Below, in pieces: positions 22,460-32,652 of a DNA stretch of 64,000 bases; the first letter of the stretch is position 1; every line of letters starts with the position of its first letter. The notes under the pieces are model-generated. The model was given only the letters and a program-made list of their open reading frames with translations. It did not search any database and was not told the DNA's origin. This DNA is from Dermacentor variabilis (lineage: Eukaryota > Arthropoda > Arachnida > Ixodida > Ixodidae): contig NC_134573.1 in NCBI RefSeq assembly GCF_050947875.1, positions 33,625,615-33,689,614 on the forward strand, given 5' to 3'. The position numbers and the translations under genes were made by a program.

Positions 22460-22839
22460 CGCATCCTCTTTCCAGAATATGCCGCTGTGATAATTTTTTT
22501 ACACAGCACATGCCTCCAGGCCCTTGTGTTTCAAGGGCTCTATGAGGCAGAAGTGCCCTAGCCAATTTAAGCATCTGACATGTTTTGTACATTGTATTAT
22601 TCTTTCGTAATATATGTTAATGCTAATTGAACATGTCATTTGTCATCGACATAATCTTATTACAGATAGATTTTATGCACTTTAGAACAACTATTTTTAA
22701 GGCCCATTTACAGCCACGTCACATCAACTTCACAGAACTGATAACTACACTGCGAACTCATCACCACGGACCTGGCGCTCTTTGGCCATACCTGGCCCTT
22801 GCGCCAATAAACACCATTCATTCATTCATTCATTCATGC
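22460..22839 (+). other. I-clade LINE 3' UTR and (ATTC)n tail
   Basis: This is the noncoding 3' end. It closes with TGGCCCTTGCGCCAATAAAC and a short (ATTC)n run at about 22,815-22,838, the simple-repeat tail such LINEs carry instead of poly(A). The right target duplication TTGCGTCCT follows at 22,840-22,848. Confidence 0.75.
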
Positions 22840-22848
22840 TTGCGTCCT

Positions 22849-24043
22849 CCGGCTCAGGCTCCAGGGAATGGTACGCCTCTGGGGTCCCCGCTTCCATCGG
22901 GAGGTTCGGGGCTTCAGACGCCGCTGACATCTTGGGAAGTTCTGCTCCTAAGTCCACAACTTCTACTTCCGCCGCAGATATTGCGTCATCAGACGCCACG
23001 GGCGTCTCCTCTCGCTCTGGTTGTGCTGGGTAGATCACTTCAGACGCCGTCGGCGACTCCACGATGCACTGAAGGGCAACAAACTTGAAACACTACACTG
23101 CAATCTTCTTTCGGATCCCCCGAGATGTTATCGGTTCTTACAGAGAGAACAGGCGATACAACTACCACAGCCTTCACTGGAGAGTCGGCCTCCTTAGTTT
23201 CTTTTTGCGCAGTTGGTGTTTCAGGCTCAGGCACCCACGAGGAAAGATTAATGTTACATGGCTGAAATGTTTCTACAGCTTCATCCTCGCCCATGAGCGC
23301 ATCTGTGTCGTCGTTCTCGCTATCTTCCCGTATCATGGTAGCGTAAGTTTTCCTGCAGTCGTCAGCTTCATGACCAAATTTTCGGCATGCATAACATCGC
23401 GGGATACGACAATCCTTTCTTATACGGCCCGATTTCTTACTTCCCAGACACAGCGGTGGTCGTCCAGGCAAAATTAAAAGAGTGTTGCTGCCCTGATTAC
23501 GAATATGCTGCGGGAGCGATTCGACAGTAAATCCGTGTTTCACTCTCAAAATCACTGACCTAGATGAAGTTTGCGCTCCCTTGAATTTTCCGGTCAACCA
23601 CGCTTCCCTACTCATTTCTTAAATTTTCCTATATGGTTGCAACGCTTCTCGTATGGCGTCGTCATCGATATGGTGAAGAAGCCAATGAAGTTTGACTCTC
23701 ACCTGACTGTCGTTGAGATCGATGACAAGGCATCTTTTACCTTTGATGCGCAGTTTGATGCGCAGTTATGCACATTTGCTTCTACGAGCACTTGCTTTGC
23801 GGCCATTGAATATGTCGTTAGCGCCCAGACATGATTCAACTGGTAGGAACCTATCGACGCTGCATCCTTGACTACTTGTAGGTGCTCAATTTCTTCGAAA
23901 TCGTTTATTCGGTATGGTCTGGCAGACACATCACAGTGAAGAAAAGCAGTGCTCAGGGAAGCGTTTCCAGTTGGCAGTTGGGGCAGAATAACCTTGTAGT
24001 CCTCAGCAGATACAGTAGAACCGCGTCCTGTGGCCGCTGACAC
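22849..24043 (-). pseudogene. Tx1/L1-type LINE ORF1, main part (RRM-like plus zinc knuckles)
   Basis: Read on the minus strand: STVSAEDYKVILPQ near the start, NHVWALT, then after a frameshift KRCLVIDLNDSQVRVKLHWL, and EALQPYRKI before a stop. The frame 23,615-23,040 continues with LILPGRPPLCL, one CCHC knuckle (altered) and RCYACRKFGHEADDC, an intact knuckle. An acidic tail ends EPEPEDA at the junction with the I-clade LINE. Proteins of this type coat LINE RNA. No initiating ATG is visible where the frame begins; the codon at 24,043 is GTG. The C-terminus is at 8,753-8,943. Confidence 0.75.
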
Positions 24044-24149
24044 CGCTCAGAGAGAGCACATGATCCCAGTGTCCGACGCGCACAAGCGCGGACGAAGGAA
24101 CACGGACGCACGTATCGACAAGCGAATGAAACACCCTTATGAATTTATC

Positions 24150-24215
24150 GCGGGCATGCCAGTGTCTTAAAACGCTTGGCGCGTTTCGATTTGGCCACTT
24201 GGACAAGCTGAATCG
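24150..24215. repeat. Short dispersed repeat, copy 1
   Basis: The block with GCGCGTTTCGATTTGGCC resembles 26,880-26,945 (GCCGCGTTTTGATTTGGCC). On the minus strand both encode a similar basic peptide (KSKRAKRFKTLACP versus KSKRGKRPKALACP). The family is unknown. Confidence 0.45.
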
Positions 24216-24499
24216 TTGCAAATAATAACAATTGTGCGTGTTTGCGGCGTCTTCTGCACTTCAAACAGTATAGATTGCGCTGAAATTTGCGACAATTGGA
24301 TTTATATAGTGTAATATACAAAGCCACAAGAACGTCTGAATCCACAAGCACGAAGTCCAGACAAATGCATGTATTTCTCATCATTCCCATGGTGGTCTAA
24401 CGACTGCAGCGCTAGAGTTCCCTCTAGTAATTATTGTATGAAACTCTATGGGAGCTATGGGAGCTTAGTTTACAGCAGGCTGTCTTAGGCCAGACTTGG

Positions 24500-24690
24500 A
24501 CAATTGAAGAAAAAATAGTCCAGCAACATTACGCCGCCGGAGCCGAGAGCGAGCGTTGGCGCGCGTCAGATCTTGTGTCCAGTGGTTGCGTGCTCTTTTC
24601 CTCCAACCGACGCGAAGCGAGGCGGTCGCTTGTCGGCGCCTGTCGAAGCTTGTCGACGCGTGCCAGGGGTGGGGCCTCAAGGGCTATGCT
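24500..24690 (+). repeat. Interspersed repeat, copy B
   Basis: It is homologous, in opposite orientation, to 5,105-5,295. It shares GAGCGAGCGTTGGCGCGC-like sequence and the CTTTTCCTCCAACCGACGCG core. The LINE at 24.8 kb begins about 150 bp downstream. Confidence 0.6.
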
Positions 24691-24840
24691 CTAAAAAAAA
24701 TGTCAGTATTGTCCGAAGACGAAGCCTGGTTCAGCGTTGCACTGAACGCGTCTCAGGAGGCTCGCGTGATAAGCGTGCCAGTAGCGTTGCAGGTGTCGGC
24801 TCTCTATGGCGCACGAGATGGGATTAACGGAAAGCCACAA

Positions 24841-26636
24841 TAGGTATGGAAAATATTCGATCTTCCAAAGTCCTAGTGCCTAACAAAGGCACACCACAGG
24901 GCGCCATCCTCTCACCACTTCTATTTAATGTCGCAATGAACTGCTTGGCACGACAACTAGAGAAAATTAACGACCTCAACTTCGCGTTTTACGCAGACGA
25001 CATCACCTTATGGGCCTGCAAAGGCTCGTTAGGGAAAAAAGAACAAACTATCCAGGAGGCTATAGACTCGGTGAAGGATTTTGCAGAACAAAACGGTATG
25101 CAATGCGCTCCGGAAAAATCTGACTTTATCCGGATCCACGGGCGTAATTACAGAAACAAACCGAGCATCCCTTGAACGATGGGTGACCAGACGTTACCAG
25201 AAAGAAATATGATCAGAATACTAGGACTATGGTTACAAAGCAACAAAAGAGCCACTCACACCATTGCGACTCTAAAGTCAAGCCCAAGGAGCATCGCTAG
25301 ACTAATAAGCAGAATTACAAAGAAAGGTAAAGGGCTCCACGAGAACGAAACCATAACACTAGTCCAGGCTTTTATTCTTAGCAAAATAACATACGGACTA
25401 CCATATCAAGAGCTAACCCCGTCAGAAATCAAGGAAATCGACCTACTAATACGTGGCTTGTATAAGGCAGCGCTTGGGCTTCCTAAGAATGCGGCAAACG
25501 AGAGGGTGCAAGCTCTAGGCATATACAACACATTTTAAGAGTTAAGAGCAGCCGTTCTTATGACACAAAGAGAACGACTATGTCTTACAAGCACAGATAG
25601 AAACGTTCTGTTGCATTTAGGCTACCCATTGCGACCGCAGTACTCGAAGGAACAAACGACCACAATGCCGGATCCAATACGCAAGCGCATAGTGCTCTCC
25701 CCAATCCCACGCAACATGAACAAAACTTATCACACAGCGAGAAGACAAGCGAGAGCTAAACACCTTCAGAAAACCTTCGGCAGTAATCAAGACGTAACGT
25801 ATACTGATGCAGCTAGATTTAGCAAAGGACATGTAATAGTGGCAGTTCAACCCACACGCCACGGAACGCTTCACACATCAGCATCGATACGTACTAGGTG
25901 CACTACTACAGCGGAAGTAGCGGCGATTGCTCTCGCTATCGCATACAAGGAAAAGCAAAACAGCTCAGTTTTAATAATGTCCGACTCACAAGTGGCATGC
26001 AGAATGTATCTACAAGGCAACATACCACAAGTCGCCCTTAAGACCATAGGCGACACACTGAAAGAAGATCATGCAATTTTATGGTGTCCTGGCCACGAGG
26101 GTATATCGGGAAACGAACAGGCGCACACTCTAGCTCGAGGCTTTACTAACCGAGCTCGAGATACGCACAACGATGAAAAAGACGATCGCCTACTGGTACG
26201 CGATATACTGGAGCACCAGCGAAGAACCCGGCAACAGTACGCCCCACCACACAAACTACTCAATGTAGAGGAGGCGCAGAAATATAGAAAAATACAGACG
26301 CATACCTACCCACACTTGGGTAGATACCATAAAATAAACCCAACCTTGTACACTAACTCTTGCCCGTAGTGCGGGTCATGGCCTTCATTACCTCACGTAA
26401 CATGGGAGTGCGTCAAAAGACCCCATGCCATTAGTTCACCTTTGGTACTCACCTTACTAAGGGAGCCCTGGGAGGCCATCCTCGCTCTTGCTGACCTCGA
26501 GGCCCAGAAGGGCCTCCTGGACCAAGCTGGGCGGGTCGCGATGGCCACTGGAATCTTGGAATAGGGACCCACCCTGCACCGCTACCTTCCGCCATTTTTT
26601 CCCTCATCAATAAATGTTTATTCCTCCTCCTCCTCT
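24841..26636 (+). pseudogene. 5'-truncated Ingi/I-group LINE: RT core and RNase H
   Basis: The element starts within RT just before motif B, TPQGAILSPLLFNVAM, followed by motif C FAFYADDITLWACKG. Three consecutive frames, 24,846-25,175, 25,179-25,538 and 25,560-26,369, are separated by single stops. RNase H residues are visible: DVTYTDAARFSKG, TAEVAAIALAI, VLIMSDSQVACRMY and ILWCPGHEGISGNEQAHTLA. After the stop at 26,368 the C-terminus continues past another in-frame stop (CGSWPSLPHVTWEC, then EPWEAILALADLEAQKGLLD) to about 26,562. The 3' UTR carries CATCAATAAATGTT and ends in (CTC)n at 26,620-26,636. The endonuclease and N-terminal RT are missing. It is less decayed than the I-clade LINE nearby. 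Confidence 0.85.
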
Positions 26637-26869
26637 AACGAAAAACACACAGACGCTGCTCGGCGCCGTCGGCGCTCTGCGCCTTCCAGTTTGACATTGG
26701 CTGAGCTTGAAGGTCAGATTTACGGGACCAGGCACTTTCTGGGTCTGTACGTGGAATAGTAGAGCTATCGCTCTAAGAACCCTGGAGACTTACGCATTTC
26801 TTATGAGTTGCGAATGCGAAAGCGTTAAAATGTCCAACTGAACGCCGCTGAGCCACCCTTCGACCGATG

Positions 26870-26950
26870 AGCTCCTGGAGGGCAAGCAAGCGCCTTGGGA
26901 CGTTTGCCGCGTTTTGATTTGGCCTTAACGAGGCGCAGCTGGAACGCAGG
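26870..26950. repeat. Short dispersed repeat, copy 2
   Basis: It resembles 24,150-24,215 in the same orientation. It lies in a GC-richer stretch (26,760-27,290) in which I see no other supported feature. Confidence 0.45.
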
Positions 26951-27324
26951 CGAGAGCGTGCGCGGACAGGGAACGCGCGGATAACACAGGCTTCTGAGAG
27001 CGAGAGCGAGATTGCTGTGGCATCGCGGTGACTCTTTCGCCACTCACGCAAGAACTTGCGCATTACTTCGCAGCAGGTGTTCCCTTTTGCCCGCTCTGCT
27101 CTGTCAAGGCGCGCTCATGACGGGGCGTCGCAGCCAATGGCGATGGGATAATAGGCGCATTCTCGCTGCTGCAGACATTTGGCCACAGACCGCAGACGCC
27201 GGCTTTTCCGCTCAATCGGCCATTTCACTCTTTTGCATCAAAACGCGCCAAACATCTCATCACGCTGGCTTGCACGCGGAAAATACTTAAGGATGTTCCG
27301 CTTACTGAGGCATGCATCTGTGGC

Positions 27325-27395
27325 CTAATGTTTAGCAGATCGATCGGTCATCCTAGGGGTCCTCCGTTTGAATCCTGCAGTCGGACAATTTCATT
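27325..27395 (+). repeat. tRNA-derived SINE fragment (not Ruka-like)
   Basis: TGTGGCCTAATGTTTAGCAG resembles an A box, and CGTTTGAATCCTGCAGTCGG a B box, at tRNA-like spacing (27,329-27,390). The variable middle does not fold as a clean tRNA and there is no acceptor stem, so it is probably the head of a SINE rather than a tRNA gene. Confidence 0.45.
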
Positions 27396-27479
27396 TATGT
27401 TTATAAATTAATCACAACGTCTTTCTTAGCGATTGTACTACGACTTTACCCTATCGAGTGTGTTTAAAACGTCTTTCGT

Positions 27480-27770
27480 GGACCGATCCCGGAGAGAGTG
27501 CAGCTGCCGCGCCAGTAAAATTACATTACTTTCAGGTTCTAGCACTGTTCTTGCGTCGCACTTTCAATATTTATTAGCCTGAGAAGATTTAACATAAAAA
27601 GTATGCGTTGCCAGAGTTATATTCCATTCCGTCTGTTTTTGCGCTGCCATTCTCCTAATTTCGAGGAATAATTTTGTCAAAGATGTAAAACATGGTATGA
27701 CCAACTTTAGTGATAGACTAGTGTGGGAATACAACCACATATACAGCTTGTCCCATAGCACGGTAAGCCG
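27480..27770 (+). repeat. Diverged direct repeat, first copy
   Basis: It aligns with 29,350-29,625. Shared blocks include GCCGCGCCA(G/A)(T/A)AA, AAGATTTAACAT(A/G)A, TCTAATTTC(G/T)GAGGAATAA-like sequence and ATACAACC(A/G)CATAT(A/G)C. The offset is about 1.86 kb. It has no coding potential and is probably a repeat family with two local copies. Confidence 0.6.
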
Positions 27771-27959
27771 CGACGATCACGGCGACCATCGCGGCGAGAA
27801 TTCGTTTGATCTGCCCATATAATTGCTATCGCAATAAGAAAATGTTGCAGTTTCGCCCAAAAGACTAAGCATCCATGGCGATAGCGAATTAGGAGACATT
27901 CATATGAAGTGAGCATAGCACTCTTATCGGCCACCTAAATTTGTAAACATTCTCTTACG

Positions 27960-28340
27960 GTGTAAAGTATCTGATGTGATGTCATGCGCACCCAAACAAC
28001 CATATGAACACATCTCACTGGATGATAGCGGAAGCTCGCAGTCAGAACGCTGGAGTGAGCAAGCACAGCAGCAGCAACGAGCTCACTGACCTTAGTGCTG
28101 CCTCTCGCTTCAAGGCCAACCAAGCGGTGAAAACACAGCGCGCACGAAGCAATGAGCTCTCGTCGCACCTGCACTCTGTCCCCACTGCAGATCGCTTTCA
28201 AGATAGGGCCCGCACGGCCGCACCATACGCAGCAGCCGCCAGAGTAGAACGCCCCTTTCTTCCCCCCCCCCCCGGTGCCTTGTGCGCTACAGAAGACGGC
28301 GCGCTTCCTCTCCGCTTTCCTCCCTTGAGCGCGGGTCATT
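27960..28340. other. GC-rich unassigned block
   Basis: Both strands have open frames of 112-134 codons here, but the codon content is low-complexity and no motif is visible. A run of ten or so C residues lies at 28,262-28,273. I regard it as repeat or promoter-like sequence without assignment. Confidence 0.35.
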
Positions 28341-28341
28341 A

Positions 28342-28727
28342 GACAGTTTTAGTACTGCGTGCGTTGCGTACGTAAGATCGCTACGCTCTGCAAAAGTGCG
28401 CATGTGCAGAACGCAATACGAACGGTACGTGATGCGTACGCATCCGATCCTTGCGTGCGTACATGGGGAGCTTTGCGTGGTGCTTTCGTGGTTCTTGTTT
28501 GTTTGGGAGAGCGCGAGAACAACGGCGTCTATAGTTTGACCGATGGTTCGACGGAATGGCGGGCGCGGCCGACGCGCTCCGACACGCCCAGCGTCCCACA
28601 ACGGTCGCCTGCTTACGTACGTAGGCACCTCCCAGTACTAAAAGCCCTGACGTGACAAGCGGTGCTACCTTTCGCAAAACGCTCGCTTGCTGCGTACGTA
28701 TCTTCATGGCGCAGTACTAAAACCGTC
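28342..28727. mobile_element. 386-bp TA-flanked MITE
   Basis: The terminal inverted repeats are GACAGTTTTAGTACTGCG on the left and, inward from the right, GACGGTTTTAGTACTGCG: 17 of 18 identical. A TA sits at each outside edge (28,340-28,341 and 28,728-28,729), the Tc1/mariner-type target. GCGTACGTA motifs recur near both ends. It is GC-rich inside and has no transposase. Confidence 0.7.
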
Positions 28728-29305
28728 TATTAGGCCGCCATCGTCAGCTCACCCTCACACGCTGTCACTCGCACGTGCAGCATACAGCGCACGGCGACGA
28801 TCTTATCGCATTTGGACTTTACGCGGAACATAACGGCGACTGCAGAAATGCGCCTGGAGCGTCCGTATAATTGCTATCGCAATAATAAATTATTACAGCA
28901 TACGCCCATGAACGTACACCGAGTGCCTTTCGCCTGATGCTCTGCGTTATTTCTTATTTACTTTTTCTAAATTCTCGGCGTCGTTTCGTTGGGACAGCCG
29001 GTATTTAAAGAAACTTGGAGGACGCGTAAGCTGCGCTTTTCGGAGTGGAACGCGATAGTATTCAAAGATCCCTGACTGCCTCTCACGCTTCCCGGCAACT
29101 GCAGCTTTTGTAACTGTAATGTTTACCCGTATACACTGGCGGGGACAAACGCTATGCACGAAGCAGAGCTTGCTGCGTGGCATCGTGTGAATTTTTCTTA
29201 CTTTCCTGTTCTTCTTTCACCTTTTATTCCCTTTACCAGTTTCCCAAGCCAGGGTAGCCAGCCAGTACTTACATTGGCTAACCTCCCTGTTTTTTCTCCC
29301 ATTTT

Positions 29306-29330
29306 CTCTCTGTCTCTCTCTCTCTCTCTC
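29306..29330. repeat. (TC)n microsatellite
   Basis: A short CT-dinucleotide run, TCTCTCTCTCTCTCTC, lies just upstream of the second copy of the local direct repeat. Confidence 0.9.
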
Positions 29331-29349
29331 GCTATACGCGGCTTCTTGC

Positions 29350-29625
29350 GTGGGCCAATCCCGGATGTCTGCACAGCCGCGCCAAAAATATTACCTCGTT
29401 TCCAGCTTTCTGTTATTGTTTTGGCTTCTAAATATTTCAGTCTGAAAAGATTTAACATGAAGGCATGCGCGTTTGGTGTTTTGTTTCGTGAAATTTGCGG
29501 GCTGTCATTCTTTAATTTCTGAGGAATAAATTTTTTTAAAGAATGCAAGACAAGGTTGGAGCAACTGGAAATAATATAATCGTGTGGTAATATAACCCGC
29601 ATATGCTGCATGTCTTGTAGCAAGG
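29350..29625 (+). repeat. Diverged direct repeat, second copy
   Basis: Partner of 27,480-27,770. The upstream phrase TTGCGTGGGCCAATCCCGGA matches TTCGTGGACCGATCCCGGA of the first copy. Confidence 0.6.
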
Positions 29626-30398
29626 CGTGGCATATACATATACATGGCATATACATATACATAAGTATATATGGGAATTTTCATTCACGTACAACTTCGC
29701 CGCCGATGCTGCGACGCCGACACCGGCACCGCATTTTCTGCAACACACCACCCTTAATGGTGTCGTGTTGAAAGCGTGTTCCACCGTACCGGAAAGTTTG
29801 AGTCTGCAAGCGCTATCGTCATTGTTGCACTGCATTCTGTATAAGCACGAATGTTTTCATTGATGCTAACTTAGCGACTAGTGCGTGTTAGTTAATATTA
29901 ATTGGCATTTCTTCCGCACTGAAGACACACAATAAACATAAGCTGCGTAATTTGCAACCAATAACGTACGAAAACGCGCTCCAGTGGTCCAATATCGATT
30001 CTTTAAAAAAGATTCACAAAATTCACAAAATACTCCTACGCCAGAATTTTTCATAACAAAATTTGAGCCACTACTGACGTTGGACATATGATTAGCGAAA
30101 GCGACCGGCCAATGGCAAAGAACACGTACGAAGAAAGAGTTTCGTGGATTCGGTCTCTGAAAAACTGTTATGGTTGGCTCGAGCTCGGGCAGGCCGTAGA
30201 ATGCCTTGCGGAGTACTTTAATTTTTTTATTTTCGCTTTATTTGTTTGCTACAATCACTCTGCAATGTTTTAGCACGTGGCAGCGCTTATCTAGAGGCCA
30301 AAACAGCACTCATGCATATTTGTCATGATAGAATGACCAGCACAGGTGTTAAACACTCACGCTGGGCTTTATTAGCGCAGGCTGTAAATACATACGCC

Positions 30399-30429
30399 AC
30401 GGCCTTCGTCACAAACTGACGAAGGCCGT
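30399..30429. repeat. Perfect 13-bp-arm hairpin
   Basis: ACGGCCTTCGTCA (30,399-30,411) and its exact complement (30,417-30,429) are separated by a 5-base loop. It lies about 550 bp upstream of the Gypsy gag start. It may be part of that element's LTR, but LTR edges cannot be set because the second LTR is absent. Confidence 0.6.
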
Positions 30430-30731
30430 CGTGTATAAACCCGGCGTGGCATTCGTCACACTCCGACAAGGACTGTGCCTTGGCAGAGACGTACGTAAAA
30501 TACTTGTATACTACGTGTTACACTTTTTTTTATTCTTTGCCTGCATTCCTTCCACTCTGTGTAATTCCTTATCTGTTTACATGCTATCCGCAGTCTACAT
30601 CACGGCCACTTGTGTGTGTTTCTTACTTACTGCGTGCTTTTTGTATATTGTTATTTATGCTTTGCGAAAAGCAGTAGCCAGCACCATTATAAGGTGGCTA
30701 CATCTTTCTTTTTTCATTTCTTTTCATTTCA

Positions 30732-30753
30732 ATATATATATATATATATATAT
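30732..30753. repeat. (AT)n microsatellite
   Basis: An AT-dinucleotide run of about 11 units, upstream of the gag relic. Confidence 0.9.
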
Positions 30754-30977
30754 GCTGTAATGATGAAGACGCTCCTCGTGTTTCCGATGGCAGCTCGAAG
30801 AAGACGACGACGACCCGTGCTGTGATTAGCAAGATAGCTCGGGCTGTTCGCTACTGCTATGCTGCTCTTTATCTGCGGCTCCTGATCTTTAATTAAACAT
30901 CATCACATTTTGTGGAGATTGCTGGAATCCTTGAAGTCACCCTGGAGCTCCGCAATGGCGCGTTGCCCACCGTCACC

Positions 30978-31159
30978 ATGACTGATGCGACCTCCGCACC
31001 GGCTGCACCCACGGCTGCCCGCGTCACTTGCGCCGGCGTTGTCCGTCAGCGCGACCTAGCCACCTTTCGCGGGACCGGAGAACAAGGCGTCGAAGATTGG
31101 CTGTCCTCCTATGAACGTGTAAGGGCTCACAATAAGTGGGACACCAGCCTAAACTGAAT
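30978..31159 (+). pseudogene. Ty3/Gypsy gag fragment, N-terminal part
   Basis: An ATG at 30,978 in good context (CACCATGA) opens MTDATSAPAAPTAARVT, then RDLATFRGTGEQGVEDWLSS and RVRAHNKWDTSL. This is the start of the capsid-like gag of tick Gypsy elements. At 31,152-31,159 (AACTGAAT) the frame is interrupted by a LINE. The gag frame resumes after 34,447. A stop codon at the junction, independent of the insertion, shows that the gag was already decayed or has mutated since. No protease, RT or integrase of this copy remains. Confidence 0.65.
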
Positions 31160-31470
31160 AACATGATATACGCCTATTTCACGAATGTATTTTGGAGCCC
31201 TGAAGAACAGCGATCGGATGTAATCTGGCGAAAGCTGAAGTGTTTATTGCAACAAAATACCCGTGATACTTCCGAAAACTTTCAGCATGAAGGAAAACGA
31301 ATTTATGGGACCTGTTTAGCTGACGCTTTAAACAATTTCTTTATTTTACAGGTATCTCAGAGTCAGGTAGAGTGCAGCCAAAATTACATTGAATTCATGA
31401 AGGGAAGCAGCTGTCCATCATCCCTCTTCGTTGCGCCCACGAACTGCACCGAAGTTTTCTCGTGCATAAG
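31160..31470 (+). pseudogene. CR1/L2-group LINE ORF2, linker exon-like left piece
   Basis: An open frame runs from 31,136 to the insertion point and reads RSDVIWRKLKCLL, HEGKRIYGTCLADALNNFF and PSSLFVAPTNCTEVFSCI, the conserved linker that precedes RT in CR1/L2 elements. It joins in frame to 32,653 when the inner insertion is removed. The 5' part with the endonuclease is missing. Confidence 0.75.
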
Positions 31471-32647
31471 GCAGCGTCCTCGGCCCCTTGCTCTTCTTAA
31501 TCTACATTAACGACTTACCCACCCAGATTACTTCCTGCATGCGCCTTTTTGCCGATGACTGTATAATCTACCGTCCTATTCACACGACTGACGATCACTT
31601 GAAACTTCAAGCAGATCTTAACCTTATCGCTAACTGGTGTAACAAATGGCTCATGACACTAAACTTTACAAAGTGCGAGGTGATGTGCTTCAGCCGAAAA
31701 TGTGTAAATTCTAAATATTCGTATCATCTTAATAACACTATGCTTTCCCACACTTCATCATATAAGTACCTTGGTGTTGTTCTTACAGAGAATCTTTCAT
31801 GGGCCCCACACATCACTTCTACATGCGCCAAAGCATCACGTTCTCTGGGCTATCTACGACTCAATTTGCGAAATGCCCCGCCAAACATTCGAAAACTCGC
31901 TTTCCAAACATTCATTTTGCCACAGTTAGAATTCGCCTCCCCAATTTGGTCCCCTCATCAAAATTACCTAATAAATATGACGGAAATGATACAAAACAGA
32001 GCAGCCCGGTTCATATCGCGTAACTACAGTATAAACTCGAGCATTACACAAATTAAACTAGACCTACTGTTGCCGCCATTAGATATCCGCCGTAACATCA
32101 CTCTTCTGTGCTTATTCCACAAATATATTTACACTAATAAACGAACCCGGTTGCAACTACAAATACCCCACTCTTTTTCACGCAGATTACATAATCAGTT
32201 CAGTTTCATGCGCATATACGGTAAAACAAATTCATTTAATTCATCGGCACTACCACGTGCCATCCGTCTCTGGAATGACCTCCCTGATAACATAGCCTCC
32301 ATATCTAATCCCGTCACGTTCCGCTCTCAGTTACTCATGCTTTTCCCATTTAATACCGTTCACGAGTGACCAATCTAGTGTATGTTATCGTGCATTTTTG
32401 CCATGTTGTATATCATTTTCATAAACGGTATTCCTTTGCTCTGTTAACAGTAACAAGTGTTCGTGTGCCTTCAGATATCGCTTTGTATTCCTAGTGCCTT
32501 CAATATTGTGTAACATGGTAATCTTTTTATAGCACTGTTCCTATTAGAAATTTGTACTTTTTATACCTCTTACTGTTCAATGTGCCCCCCTTACTTTATG
32601 CCCTTCCATAGGGCCTGTAAGGTTCTTTTGAATAAATGAATAAATAA
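31471..32647 (+). pseudogene. Inner CR1-type LINE: RT 3' half, 5'-truncated
   Basis: It starts exactly within motif B, GSVLGPLLFLIYINDL, and continues in an open frame to a stop at 32,367-32,369. Motif C is MRLFADDCIIY. Further conserved blocks are LNFTKCEVMCFSR, YKYLGVVLTENLSWAPH, LEFASPIWSPHQ and RLWNDLPDNI. The 3' UTR includes CCATAGGGCCTGTAAGG and ends in AATAAATGAATAAATAAATA. ATAAG at 31,466-31,470 and 32,648-32,652 may be its target duplication, though the right copy merges with the A/T tail. The RT part is intact, but motif A and the endonuclease are lost by truncation. Confidence 0.85.
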
Positions 32648-32652
32648 ATAAG

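Larger units (their letters stand above)
8944..22839 (+). mobile_element. I-clade LINE, near full length, interrupted by a 7.7-kb element
   Basis: The element contains a 5' leader, ORF1 (gag-like with zinc knuckles), ORF2 (endonuclease, RT, RNase H) and a 3' end with an (ATTC)n tail. Net of the 7,733-bp insertion its length is about 6.2 kb, as expected for a full-length I element. It inserted into a Tx1-type LINE in the opposite orientation. Many frameshifts and stops in both ORFs show it is dead. Its codon-level alignment across the inner insertion (HAA before, MFLGREPLF after) fixes the insertion point of the large element. Confidence 0.85.

Noticed and set aside
22627..23088. 153-codon plus-strand frame at 22.6-23.1 kb
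   Set aside because: It spans the 3' UTR and (ATTC)n tail of the I LINE and the antisense of Tx1 ORF1, so it is a shadow frame.
24841..24860. Target duplication TAACGGAAAG (24.83 kb) versus TAACGAAAAA (26.64 kb) for the RT-RNase H LINE
   Set aside because: Only partly matching and A-rich; too weak to call.
27325..27395. Functional tRNA gene
   Set aside because: A- and B-box-like sequences are present but no acceptor stem or clean cloverleaf can be drawn; more likely a SINE head.
31488..32369. A host reverse transcriptase-related gene (for example telomerase)
   Set aside because: The order of motifs, 5' truncation inside motif B and A/T-rich tail match a CR1-type LINE.
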